64,000 nucleotides of DNA from Allobranchiibius huperziae (GTDB taxonomy: Bacteria; Actinomycetota; Actinomycetes; Actinomycetales; Dermatophilaceae). Location of the stretch: the NCBI RefSeq assembly GCF_013410455.1, contig NZ_JACCFW010000001.1:2062929-2126928 (forward strand), given 5' to 3'. Of this stretch, positions 55,336 to 63,634 are shown piece after piece (position 1 is the first letter of the stretch; each line of letters starts with the position of its first letter). The notes beneath the pieces were generated by a model. That model saw only the letters and a list, made by a program, of their open reading frames with translations, was not told the DNA's origin and did no database searches. Made by a program: the position numbers and the translations under genes.

Positions 55336-57786
55336 ATGGCGCGCGGCACCAAGACACCACCTCCCGCGGACGACTTCGTGGAGAACATCACCGACATCGA
55401 CGTCCAGGACGAGATGCAGACGGCGTACCTGGAGTACGCGTACTCGGTCATCTACTCCCGCGCCATCCCGGACGCGCGCGACGGCCTCAAACCGGTGCAG
55501 CGGCGCATCCTCTTCTCGATGGACGAGCTGGGCCTGCGCCCGGACCGCTCGCACGTGAAGTCCTCGCGGGTCATCGGCGAGGTGATGGGCAAGTACCACC
55601 CGCACGGTGACCAGCCGATCTACGACAGTCTCGTGCGACTCGCCCAGGACTTCACGATGCGCCTGCCGCTGGTCGACGGGCACGGCAACTTCGGGTCGCT
55701 GGACCAGGGCCCGGCGGCCGCGCGGTACACCGAGGCCCGCCTGGCCCCGGCGTCCATGACGATGGTCGCGGCGCTGGATGAGGACACCGTCGACTTCGAG
55801 CCCAACTACGACGAGCAGTTCCAGCAGCCGACCGTACTGCCCGCGGCGTTCCCCGCCCTCCTGGTCAACGGCGCGAGCGGCATCGCCGTCGGGATGGCGA
55901 CCAACATGGCGCCGCACAACCTGGTCGAGGTCGTCGACGCGGCACGCCACCTGATCTCCCACCCGGACTGCTCCCTGGACGACCTGATGAAGTTCGTGCC
56001 CGGTCCGGACCTGCCGTGCGGCGGGCAGATCGTCGGCCTGGACGGCATCCGGGACGCCTACCTCTCCGGTCGCGGCAGCTTCCGCACCCGGGCCACTGTG
56101 CGCATCGAGAACGTCACTCCCCGCCGCAAGGGGATCGTGGTCACCGAGCTGCCCTACCTCGTCGGGCCCGAGAAGGTCATCGACAAGGTCAAGGACCTGG
56201 TGCAGGGCAAGCGGCTGCAGGGCATCGCCGATCTGAAGGACCTCTCGGACCGCACGAAGGGTCTGCAGCTGGTCATCGAGATCAAGAACGGCTTCAACCC
56301 CGAGGCGGTGCTCGAACAGCTCTACCGGCTCACCCCGATGGAGGAGTCCTTCGGCATCAACAACGTGGCGCTGGTCGACGGCCAGCCGCGCACGCTGGGC
56401 CTGAAGGAGCTGCTGAAGGTCTACGTCGACTTCCGCATCGACGTCGTACGCCGCCGCACCCAGTACCGCCTCGACAAGCGGCTCGACCGGCTGCACCTGG
56501 TCGAGGGTCTGCTGATCGCGATCCTGGACATCGACGAGGTCATCCAGGTCATCCGCACCTCGGACGACTCCGGCGCCGCGCGGTCCCGGCTGATCGAGGT
56601 CTTCGACCTGTCGGAGGCGCAGGCCAACTACATCCTCGACCTGCAGCTGCGCCGACTGACCAGGGTCTCCCGGATCGAGCTGGAGAAGGAGCAGCAGGAG
56701 CTCCTCGAGGCGATCGAGGCGCTGCGGGCGATCCTGGCCGACGAGAAGCTGCTGCACCGCACGGTGTCCAGCGAGTTGGCCGAGATCTCCAAAACCCATG
56801 GCACGCCACGTCGTACGACGCTGTTGGAGTCCTCCGGCACACCTGCGGCGGCCGCGTCGCTGGAGGTCGCCGACGACCCCTGTCACGTGCTGCTGTCCTC
56901 CACCGGGCTGCTCGCGCGCACCACCACCGCCGACCCGCTGCCCGAGGGGGGCACCCGGCGCAAGCACGACGTGGTGGTGGCCGGGGTGTCGACAACGGCG
57001 CGGGGCGAGTTCGGCATGGTGACCTCCACCGGCCGGTTGGTGCGTGTCTCGGCGATCGACCTGCCGACCATGCCTCCGACCAGCGGTGCGCCGGTCCTGT
57101 CCGGCGGCGCACCCGTCGGCGCGTACGTCGACCTGACCCCCGGCGAGCAGGTGCTCACCCTGACGTCGCTGCGCGCGGACTCACCCGGGCTGGCGCTCGG
57201 CTCGCGTCAGGGTGTGGTCAAGCGGGTCAACACCGACTACCCGAGCAAGGACACCTTCGAGCTGATCACGCTCAAGGAGGGCGACTCCCTTATCGGCGCG
57301 GTGGAGCTGCGCACCGGCACCGAGGAGCTCATCTTCGTCACCACCGAGGCGCAGCTGCTGCACTTCAACGCCGATCTCGTGCGCCCGCAGGGGCGTTCGG
57401 GTGGCGGAATGGCCGGCATCAAGCTCGGCAGCGGTGACACCGCCGTGTGGTTCGGCGCAGTGGACCCGCAGCTGCCGAACGCCGTCGTGACCGTCGCCGG
57501 CAGTGCGGACGCCCTCCCCGGGATGGACAGCGCGACCCCCGGATCGGTCAAGGTCACCGCCTTCGAGGTGTATCCCGGCAAGGGACGTGCCACCGGCGGC
57601 GTGCGGGCGCAACGTTTCGTACGCGGTGAGAACGTGCTCGTGCTGGCCTGGGTCGGTCCGACTCCCCCGCGTGCCGCCGGACCGACCGGTACGCCGGTGG
57701 ACCTGCCCGAGCCCGACGACCGTCGCGACGGCAGCGGTGCACCTGCGGGCGGTCCGATCGCGGCCGTCGGAGGCACGCCCCGCTGA
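55336..57786 (+). CDS. parC: DNA topoisomerase IV/gyrase-type subunit A (ParC-like)
   Basis: An 816-residue type IIA topoisomerase subunit that cuts and rejoins DNA. The quinolone-resistance region GEVMGKYHPHGDQPIYDSLVR is at about 81-101 and the catalytic tyrosine is Y131 (AARYTEARL). The C-terminal beta-pinwheel lacks a clear GyrA box, which supports a decatenating ParC-like enzyme. AAGGAG precedes the ATG. The subunit B gene starts beyond the window end and its 3' part is at 63635, about 5.8 kb away on the other strand. Confidence 0.92.
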   Translation: MARGTKTPPPADDFVENITDIDVQDEMQTAYLEYAYSVIYSRAIPDARDGLKPVQRRILFSMDELGLRPDRSHVKSSRVIGEVMGKYHPHGDQPIYDSLVRLAQDFTMRLPLVDGHGNFGSLDQGPAAARYTEARLAPASMTMVAALDEDTVDFEPNYDEQFQQPTVLPAAFPALLVNGASGIAVGMATNMAPHNLVEVVDAARHLISHPDCSLDDLMKFVPGPDLPCGGQIVGLDGIRDAYLSGRGSFRTRATVRIENVTPRRKGIVVTELPYLVGPEKVIDKVKDLVQGKRLQGIADLKDLSDRTKGLQLVIEIKNGFNPEAVLEQLYRLTPMEESFGINNVALVDGQPRTLGLKELLKVYVDFRIDVVRRRTQYRLDKRLDRLHLVEGLLIAILDIDEVIQVIRTSDDSGAARSRLIEVFDLSEAQANYILDLQLRRLTRVSRIELEKEQQELLEAIEALRAILADEKLLHRTVSSELAEISKTHGTPRRTTLLESSGTPAAAASLEVADDPCHVLLSSTGLLARTTTADPLPEGGTRRKHDVVVAGVSTTARGEFGMVTSTGRLVRVSAIDLPTMPPTSGAPVLSGGAPVGAYVDLTPGEQVLTLTSLRADSPGLALGSRQGVVKRVNTDYPSKDTFELITLKEGDSLIGAVELRTGTEELIFVTTEAQLLHFNADLVRPQGRSGGGMAGIKLGSGDTAVWFGAVDPQLPNAVVTVAGSADALPGMDSATPGSVKVTAFEVYPGKGRATGGVRAQRFVRGENVLVLAWVGPTPPRAAGPTGTPVDLPEPDDRRDGSGAPAGGPIAAVGGTPR

Positions 57787-57795
57787 CCGCTCCGC

Positions 57796-57843
57796 GAGTG
57801 TCCGCACTTTCGTGCACCCGTCTGCGCGAAAGTGCGGACACTC
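57796..57843. repeat. 48-bp inverted repeat, family 1, copy B
   Basis: Termini GAGTGTCCGC and GCGGACACTC, with a stem that continues inward (ACTTTCG with CGAAAGT). It lies between the convergent parC and DinB-fold genes and its end overlaps the latter's stop codon. A bidirectional terminator is likely. Confidence 0.8.
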
Positions 57844-58393
57844 ACTCGCCGGTGACGCCGTCGACCGACTCGCGGATCAGGTCGGCATGCCCGTTGTGCC
57901 GGGCGTACTCCTCGATCAGATGCAGGATGACCCAGCGCAGCGAGAAGAGCTCTCCGGTACGACGGCTCGGTCGTGCGCTCAACGTGTCCAAAGCGGTCGG
58001 CGAGGCCGCCAGCTCGCGCAGGATGGCGTCGCTGCGCGACCTGGACTCGGCGTATTGAGCCTGCAGTTGCTGCACGCTCCTGCCTGCCGCGGTCGTCATC
58101 TCCCAGTCGCTGTCGCCGTCCCAGTCAGCGGACGCCCAGGGCTCGACCGGGTCGGCGCCGAGCAGCACCTCACCGCTCCAGTTGTCCTCCACGAGCGCCA
58201 GGTGTGCCATCAGACCGCCCAGCGTGAGCGTCGAGGGCGGGTGGGTCGCCTGCAGCTGGGCCGGCGACAGGCCGTCGACCTTCATCATCAGGGTGTCGCG
58301 GTGGTAGTCGAGGAAGCCGAGGAGCGTCTCGAACTCGCTCGCGGCGTGCGGCGGATCGACTCGCGCATCGTGCGAGTCCGGCGTGGTGGTCAT
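57842..58393 (-). CDS. DinB-fold (DUF664-type) protein
   Basis: A 183-residue four-helix metalloprotein family member (DinB/DUF664), related to mycothiol- or bacillithiol-dependent enzymes. Metal-ligand histidines appear in LLGFLDYHRDTL, LGGLMAHLALVEDNW and LRWVILHLIEEYARHNGHADL. In actinobacteria these often act as mycothiol S-transferases; that role is inferred here. The ATG at 58393 has a TAGGGT box 7 nt upstream. The stop codon lies inside repeat copy B. Confidence 0.88.
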   Translation of the reverse strand: MTTTPDSHDARVDPPHAASEFETLLGFLDYHRDTLMMKVDGLSPAQLQATHPPSTLTLGGLMAHLALVEDNWSGEVLLGADPVEPWASADWDGDSDWEMTTAAGRSVQQLQAQYAESRSRSDAILRELAASPTALDTLSARPSRRTGELFSLRWVILHLIEEYARHNGHADLIRESVDGVTGE

Positions 58394-58400
58394 GGCCGAG

Positions 58401-58406
58401 ACCCTA
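58401..58406 (-). promoter_or_regulatory. -10 box of the DinB-fold gene
   Basis: Minus-strand TAGGGT ends 7 nt before ATG 58393. Repeat copy C begins about 32 nt further upstream, so it covers or adjoins the -35 region. Confidence 0.45.
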
Positions 58407-58437
58407 GGTCCGGGCGCGGACATGTCCCCGGGGCTGC

Positions 58438-58485
58438 GAGTGTCCGCACTTTCGTGCACCCGTCGGCACGGAACTGCGGACACTC
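58438..58485. repeat. 48-bp inverted repeat, family 1, copy C
   Basis: Same 10-bp termini and length as copies A and B; the first 24 bp are identical to copy B except beyond the loop. Unlike the others it lies between two divergent genes, upstream of both, where a terminator role makes little sense. Confidence 0.8.
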
Positions 58486-58539
58486 GCCGACCGGTCGCAT
58501 GCCGACCGAGCTGTCGGCGGCCGGTGCGAGCATGCCCGC

Positions 58540-59715
58540 GTGCTGCACACCGTCGCCATCTCGGGCTATCGCTCCATCCGCGACCTGGTGCTGCCCCTGA
58601 CCGGTCTCGACGTGGTCACCGGGCCCAACGGCAGCGGCAAGTCCAACGTCTACCGGGCGCTGCGCCTGATCAGCGGCCTGGCGACCGACAGCGCGATCAA
58701 CGCCCTGGCACGGGAGGGCGGCCTGGGGGCCGTGCTGTGGGCCGGTCCGGAGTTCGGCTCCGGCGCCGCGCACGCGGCCGGACACCCGGCGCAGGGCACC
58801 CGACGCAAGGGGCCCGTCGCGCTGCGGCTGGGCTTCTCCGGCGACGGGGTCGGGTACGCGGCGGACCTCGGGCTGCCCACTCCGATGGACGTCGGCGAGG
58901 ACTCGATGTTCCGCCAGGATCCGGTGCTCAAACGGGAGTGGGTCTTCGCCGGGGCGTTCCCCAAGCCGTCGGGACTCCTGGTGGACCGCAACCGGCAGGT
59001 GGTGCGGGTGCGCGACGACACCTGGCACGACCTGCCGTATCCCGTCCCCGGGCACCGCAGCGTGCTGTCCGAGGTCGCGGACGGGGCGAGTGCGCCGGAG
59101 GTGCTGGGTCTGCGGGACACGTTGCGGGAGTGGCGTTTCTACGACCATCTGCGCACCGACCCGGGTGCTCCGGCTCGACTGCCGCAGGTCGGCACCCGCA
59201 CCCCGGTCCTGGCGTCGGACGGTGGCGACCTCGCCGCGGCCCTGCGGACCATCCTCGAGTTCGGCCACGGCGATCTGCTGCAGGACGTCGTGCAGGACGC
59301 GTTCACCGGTTCGCGGCTCATGATCGAGTCGCGGGACGGCGTCTTCTCCGTGGGGCTGCATCAACCGGGCATGCTGCGGGTGCTCGGGGCCGCCGAGCTG
59401 TCCGACGGCACCCTGCGGTTCCTGATGCTCGCCGCAGCGCTGCTGAGCCTGCGCCCGCCCTCGCTGATGGTGCTCAACGAACCCGAGACCAGCCTGCATC
59501 CCGACCTCTACCCGGCCCTCGGCGCGTTGATGGCCGCGGCCGCCGCCCAAACCCAGCTCGTCGTGGTGACGCATGCGTCCGACCTCGCCACGTGCATCGA
59601 GAACGCCGGCCGTGCGCAGGTCGGGCGGTTGCGGTTGGACAAGGCCGACGGGCAGACCCGGTTGCCCGACTTCGGGATGCTGACCACCCCGCCCTGGGAG
59701 TGGCCGCGCCGCTGA
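58540..59715 (+). CDS. AAA-family ATPase (RecF/SMC-like, AAA_21 type)
   Basis: A 391-residue ABC-class ATPase. Walker A is GPNGSGKSN (about 29-37) after VAISGYRSIRDLVLPL, and Walker B is LMVLNEPETSLHPDL. The ABC-type signature region is AAELSDGTLRFLMLAAALLSL, and THASDLA gives the H-loop. It has no TOPRIM domain, so it is not an OLD nuclease. The GTG start is the only one that retains the N-terminal strand. No toxin or nuclease partner is adjacent; its function is unknown, perhaps DNA repair or phage defence. Confidence 0.88.
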   Translation: MLHTVAISGYRSIRDLVLPLTGLDVVTGPNGSGKSNVYRALRLISGLATDSAINALAREGGLGAVLWAGPEFGSGAAHAAGHPAQGTRRKGPVALRLGFSGDGVGYAADLGLPTPMDVGEDSMFRQDPVLKREWVFAGAFPKPSGLLVDRNRQVVRVRDDTWHDLPYPVPGHRSVLSEVADGASAPEVLGLRDTLREWRFYDHLRTDPGAPARLPQVGTRTPVLASDGGDLAAALRTILEFGHGDLLQDVVQDAFTGSRLMIESRDGVFSVGLHQPGMLRVLGAAELSDGTLRFLMLAAALLSLRPPSLMVLNEPETSLHPDLYPALGALMAAAAAQTQLVVVTHASDLATCIENAGRAQVGRLRLDKADGQTRLPDFGMLTTPPWEWPRR

Positions 59716-59733
59716 ACCGAGCGGCTGACGAAT

Positions 59734-59747
59734 GCGGAAATTTCCGC
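59734..59747. terminator. Short palindrome between AAA and HhH-GPD genes
   Basis: GCGGAAATTTCCGC is a perfect 14-bp palindrome in the 66-nt convergent gap. GCGGACACTC at 59774-59783 equals the right arm of repeat family 1, but no left arm is present. Confidence 0.45.
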
Positions 59748-59781
59748 GGTCCGTCGACCGTCATCGCGCTACGGCGGACAC

Positions 59782-60363
59782 TCAGTCGCCGGCAGCCGCG
59801 GCCTTCGCCTGCTTCTTCGCCGCCTTCTTGAAGTCGCGCACCTGCTGCAGCGATTCGGGCCCGACGACGTCCGCGACCGAGCGGCGGCTGCCGTCCTCGG
59901 CGTACGGGCCGATCGCCTCACGCCATCCCGCCGGCCGGACGTTGAGCTGCTTGCCGAGCAGGGCCGCGAAGATCCGCGCCTTCTGCTGGCCGAAGCCGGG
60001 CAGTGCCTGCAGGCGGCGCAGCAATTCGCCCGCATCGCCCGCGGTCGTCCAGAGCCGGGAGGCGTCGCCCTCGTACTGGTCGCGCACGACGACCGCGAGC
60101 TCCTGCACCCGGCCCGCCATCGAGCGCCCGTAGCGGTGGATGGCCGGCGGGGTGGAGCACAGATCGGCCCAGGCCTCCGGGTCCTGTTCGGCGATCCGCG
60201 CCGGATCCAGCGAGCCGAACCGATCCATGATCTTGGCCGGGCCCCGGAACGCATGCTCCATCGGGTACTGCTGGTCCAACAGCATCCCGACGAGCAACGC
60301 GAACGGGTCGGTGCTGAGCAGTTCGTCCGCGCGCTCGTCCTGGGCAATCCGCAGCGTCGTCAT
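59782..60363 (-). CDS. HhH-GPD-type DNA repair protein
   Basis: A 193-residue member of an actinobacterial HhH-GPD group related to base-excision DNA glycosylases. The helix-hairpin-helix appears as LQALPGFGQQKARIFAALLGK (about 116-136). The usual catalytic Asp after the HhH is not obvious: the following segment reads VRPAGWREAIGPY. Glycosylase activity is therefore uncertain. An Ala/Lys-rich C-terminal tail follows. A TATCCT box ends 8 nt before the ATG. It is next to DNA polymerase IV. Confidence 0.87.
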   Translation of the reverse strand: MTTLRIAQDERADELLSTDPFALLVGMLLDQQYPMEHAFRGPAKIMDRFGSLDPARIAEQDPEAWADLCSTPPAIHRYGRSMAGRVQELAVVVRDQYEGDASRLWTTAGDAGELLRRLQALPGFGQQKARIFAALLGKQLNVRPAGWREAIGPYAEDGSRRSVADVVGPESLQQVRDFKKAAKKQAKAAAAGD

Positions 60364-60384
60364 ATCCGCAGAGGATAGGCGCCC

Positions 60385-61569
60385 TCACTCCGGCAGTCTC
60401 GGCATCTCCCAACCGCCCGACCGCCCGACGTGCACGCCGCGGGTGAGCGCCGTGTTGCCGAAACGCTCCCGGATCTCATCCAGCGTCTGATCGACCCGAC
60501 CGGATTCGACCGCGTCGAACGGCAGCATGGGCTGCAACCGATCAGGAGTCGTCAGACCGGCGATCGTGATGCCCAGCAACGTGATCCCACGATCTGCAAT
60601 GAGTGGCGACACCTGCTCCAGCAGCTCCCGACCGACCCGCAGGAACGTCTGGGTGGCCGCCGACGGCAGCGGCAGGGTGCGCGAGCGGGTGATCCGGTTG
60701 AAGTCGGCGAGGCGCAGCCGCAGGGTGAACGTCGCTCCCCACCGCCCTGAGTCGCGCAGCCGCCCGCACACCTTCTCCACCAGTCCCATCAGGATCTCGT
60801 CGAGCTCGTCGCCGGTACGCGGCCGTCCGCCGATCGCCCGTTGGGCACCCATCGACCGGCGCCGACGCCCGGGCATCACCGGTCGCGGGTCGCGGACGTT
60901 CGCCAGCGCCCACAGGTGGTGACCCGCTGCGGCGCCCAGCTCCCCCACCACGGCGTCCTCCCGCGCGGCCGCGAGCTGGCCGATCGTCGCGATCCCGCGC
61001 GCGTGCAACTTGGCGGACGTCACCTTGCCCACTCCCCACAGCCGCTCGATCGGCAGCGGATGCAGGAACGCGGTCTCACCACCTGCCGGTACGACGAGCA
61101 GCCCGTCGGGTTTGGACACCGCGCTCGCGATCTTCGCGACGAACTTGGTCTGCGCGACCCCCACCGAGATCGGCAGCCCGACCTCGGAGCGCACCCGCGA
61201 CCGCACCGTGCGCGCGATCAGCTCCGGTGGTCCCACGAGGCGCCGCAGTCCCCCGACGTCCAGGAACGCCTCGTCGATGGAGATCCCCTCGACCACCGGC
61301 GTGATGTCGTGGAACACCTCGAACACAGCCCGACTGGCCTGGGTGTACGCGCTCATCCGCGGTGGTACCACCACCAGATCCGGGCACAGACTGCGCGCCG
61401 CCCGCTCGCTCATCGCCGTCCGCACGCCGCAGGCCTTGGCCTCGTAGCTGGCCGCGAGCAGGATGCCCCCGCCCACCGCCATCGGGCGGTCGCGCAGCGA
61501 CGGGTCGTCGCGCTGCTCGACCGAGGCGTAGAACGAGTCCAGGTCGGCGTGCAGGATGGACACGAACAC
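60385..61569 (-). CDS. dinB: DNA polymerase IV (Y-family)
   Basis: A 394-residue error-prone translesion polymerase. Catalytic acidic residues lie in HADLDSFYASVEQ and in GISIDEAFLDV. The little-finger domain is C-terminal (ATFTLRLRLADFNRITRS). The HhH clamp motif is PIERLWGVGKVTSAKL. The final residues lack an obvious beta-clamp QLxLF motif, though LQPMLPF occurs about 45 residues from the end. The GTG start lies inside a LexA-type SOS box. It starts 165 nt from the divergent monooxygenase. Confidence 0.94.
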   Translation of the reverse strand: MFVSILHADLDSFYASVEQRDDPSLRDRPMAVGGGILLAASYEAKACGVRTAMSERAARSLCPDLVVVPPRMSAYTQASRAVFEVFHDITPVVEGISIDEAFLDVGGLRRLVGPPELIARTVRSRVRSEVGLPISVGVAQTKFVAKIASAVSKPDGLLVVPAGGETAFLHPLPIERLWGVGKVTSAKLHARGIATIGQLAAAREDAVVGELGAAAGHHLWALANVRDPRPVMPGRRRRSMGAQRAIGGRPRTGDELDEILMGLVEKVCGRLRDSGRWGATFTLRLRLADFNRITRSRTLPLPSAATQTFLRVGRELLEQVSPLIADRGITLLGITIAGLTTPDRLQPMLPFDAVESGRVDQTLDEIRERFGNTALTRGVHVGRSGGWEMPRLPE

Positions 61570-61576
61570 ATGTTCG
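61563..61576 (-). promoter_or_regulatory. LexA-type SOS box at the dinB start
   Basis: CGAAC-N4-GTTCG matches the core of the actinobacterial SOS box (TCGAAC-N4-GTTCGA), with only the outermost pair changed. It overlaps the dinB GTG, so LexA would block initiation. Confidence 0.7.
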
Positions 61577-61660
61577 CACCCCCGCAGGCCAGGCGCCAGA
61601 CCGGTGCCGATCCTCTGCCGGATCGTGACGACGTCCCGACCCGATCCGATGACCGTCGGG

Positions 61661-61676
61661 CCGTCCGAACGGACGG
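61661..61676. promoter_or_regulatory. Candidate operator upstream of the monooxygenase
   Basis: CCGTCCG and CGGACGG are perfect 7-bp arms around AA, 58-73 nt before the monooxygenase ATG. A TetR-type site is conceivable, but no regulator is adjacent. Confidence 0.4.
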
Positions 61677-61733
61677 TGCGGCCCCAGGGGTTCGTGGTGT
61701 GTCATGGGTCACAGTCGATGTGATCGGAGCACC

Positions 61734-63575
61734 ATGTCCCAGACGCTGGATCCCACGGAACAGGCCGACGCGGCCGAGCCCGACAGCCCCACCTCCATTG
61801 CCGAGGAGTGGTTCGGAGACTTCGAGCGGGCACTGGCCGCCCGCGACGTCCGCGCGGCCGCCGAGCTGTTCGCGACCGAGTCCTACTGGCGCGACCTGAT
61901 CGCGTTCACCTGGAACCTCAAGACCGTGGAGGGCCGCCGCGGTGTCACGGACCTGCTCTCCAACACCCTGGAGGCCACCGACCCCTCTGGATTCGCGCTC
62001 ACCGAAGCCGCCGACGAGGCCGACGGCGTGATCACGGCGTGGTTCACCTTCGAGACCGCCGTCGGACGCGGTCGCGGGCTCCTGCGGCTCGTGGACGAGG
62101 ACGGGCCCAAGGCCTTCACCCTCCTCACCACCTTGTACGAGCTCAAGGGCCACGAGGAGCCGAGGAACGAGCACCGCCCCCAGGGCGCGCAACACGGGGC
62201 CACCAAGGACCGTCGGTCGTGGCTGGAGAAGCAGCAGGAGGAGATCGACAGCTTCGGCACCACCACGCAGCCGTACGTACTGGTCGTCGGCGGAGGCCAG
62301 GGCGGCATCGGCCTCGGTGCTCGACTGCGTCAGTTGGGAGTGCCCAGCCTGGTGATCGACAAGCACCCGCGCCCGGGCGACCAGTGGCGCAGTCGCTACA
62401 AGAGCCTCGCGTTGCACGATCCGGTCTGGTACGACCACCTGCCCTACCTGAAGTTCCCGGAGAACTGGCCGGTGTTCAGCCCGAAGGACAAGATCGCCGA
62501 CTGGCTGGAGGGCTACACCAAGATCATGGAAGTGCCCTACTGGCCCAGCACGACGGCGACGTCGGCGACCTACTCGCCGCAGACGCAGACCTGGACGGTC
62601 GAGGTGGAGAAGGAGGGCAAGCCGTTCACCCTGCGACCCACTCACCTGGTGCTGGCCACCGGGATGTCCGGCAAGCCCAACCTGCCGCAGTACCCCGGTA
62701 TGGAGGTCTTCCGGGGCGACCAGCACCACTCGTCCGCGCACCCTGGTCCGGACGCCTACGCGGGCAGGAAGTGCGTGGTCATCGGTAGCAACAACAGTGC
62801 CTTCGACATCTGCGGTGCGCTGTGGGAGAAGGGCGCCGACGTCACGATGGTGCAGCGCTCCTCGACCCACATCGTGCGCAGCGCCTCGCTGATGGAGTAC
62901 GGCCTCGGCGACCTCTACTCCGAGCGGGCCCTGAAGGCCGGGGTGACCACGGAGAAGGCGGACCTGATCTTCGCCTCGCTGCCCTACCGGATCATGCACC
63001 GCTTCCAGATCCCGGCCTACGAGAAGATGGCCGAGGTCGACAAGGACTTCTACGACCGGCTCGCATCGGCCGGCTTCGATCACGACTGGGGCGACGACGG
63101 CTCCGGCCTGTTCATGAAGTACCTGCGCCGCGGATCCGGCTACTACATCGACGTGGGCTCGGCGGACCTGGTCGCGAACGGTGACGTGAAGCTCGCACAC
63201 GGCAACGTGGACCACCTCACCGAGGACGCGGTGGTGCTGGAGGACGGCACCCGGCTGCCGGCCGATCTGGTCGTCTACGCGACCGGCTACGGGTCGATGA
63301 ACGGGTGGGCGGCAGACCTGATCGACCAGGAGACCGCCGACCGGCTCGGCAAGGTCTGGGGACTGGGCTCGGACACCACCAAGGACCCCGGCCCCTGGGA
63401 GGGCGAGCAGCGCAACATGTGGAAGCCGACCAACGTCGAGCACCTCTGGATGCACGGCGGCAACCTGCATCAGTCACGGCACTACTCGCTCTATCTGGCG
63501 CTGCAGCTGAAGGCCCGCTTCGAGGGCCTCGACACGCCGGTCTACGCGCTGCAGGAGGTGCACCACACCGGCTGA
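61734..63575 (+). CDS. SnoaL-like domain fused to a flavin monooxygenase
   Basis: A 613-residue fusion. Residues about 20-150 form an SnoaL/NTF2-like domain (ALAARDVRAAAELFATESYWRDL). From about 180 comes a two-dinucleotide-fold flavoprotein: FAD motif VLVVGGGQGGIGLG, NADP motif CVVIGSNNSAFD and DLVVYATGYGSMNGWA. It resembles Baeyer-Villiger or N-oxygenating FMOs of actinobacteria. The substrate is unknown. The CGGAGC site fits the ATG at 61734; an in-frame ATG at 61704 is less likely. Confidence 0.92.
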   Translation: MSQTLDPTEQADAAEPDSPTSIAEEWFGDFERALAARDVRAAAELFATESYWRDLIAFTWNLKTVEGRRGVTDLLSNTLEATDPSGFALTEAADEADGVITAWFTFETAVGRGRGLLRLVDEDGPKAFTLLTTLYELKGHEEPRNEHRPQGAQHGATKDRRSWLEKQQEEIDSFGTTTQPYVLVVGGGQGGIGLGARLRQLGVPSLVIDKHPRPGDQWRSRYKSLALHDPVWYDHLPYLKFPENWPVFSPKDKIADWLEGYTKIMEVPYWPSTTATSATYSPQTQTWTVEVEKEGKPFTLRPTHLVLATGMSGKPNLPQYPGMEVFRGDQHHSSAHPGPDAYAGRKCVVIGSNNSAFDICGALWEKGADVTMVQRSSTHIVRSASLMEYGLGDLYSERALKAGVTTEKADLIFASLPYRIMHRFQIPAYEKMAEVDKDFYDRLASAGFDHDWGDDGSGLFMKYLRRGSGYYIDVGSADLVANGDVKLAHGNVDHLTEDAVVLEDGTRLPADLVVYATGYGSMNGWAADLIDQETADRLGKVWGLGSDTTKDPGPWEGEQRNMWKPTNVEHLWMHGGNLHQSRHYSLYLALQLKARFEGLDTPVYALQEVHHTG

Positions 63576-63581
63576 GCACCG

Positions 63582-63631
63582 CGGTCGTCAGCAGATTCCT
63601 GGCGTCGGCACCAGGAAGACGCTGACAACCG
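63582..63631. repeat. Intergenic inverted repeat, family 2, copy 3
   Basis: Arms CGGTCGTCAGC (63582-63592) and GCTGACAACCG (63621-63631) differ at one G-T-compatible position. The interior TTCCTGG/CCAGGAA forms a second stem. It sits between the convergent monooxygenase and parE genes, 3 nt before the parE stop. Confidence 0.75.
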
Positions 63632-63634
63632 AGT

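Noticed and set aside
55210-56967. Minus-strand open frame continuous with DUF1990 into parC
   Set aside because: Only the segment after GTG 55209 shows DUF1990 features; the rest is antisense to parC.
58540-59715. OLD-family nuclease / Gabija-like defence gene
   Set aside because: No TOPRIM domain and no adjacent UvrD-type helicase; only the ATPase is present.
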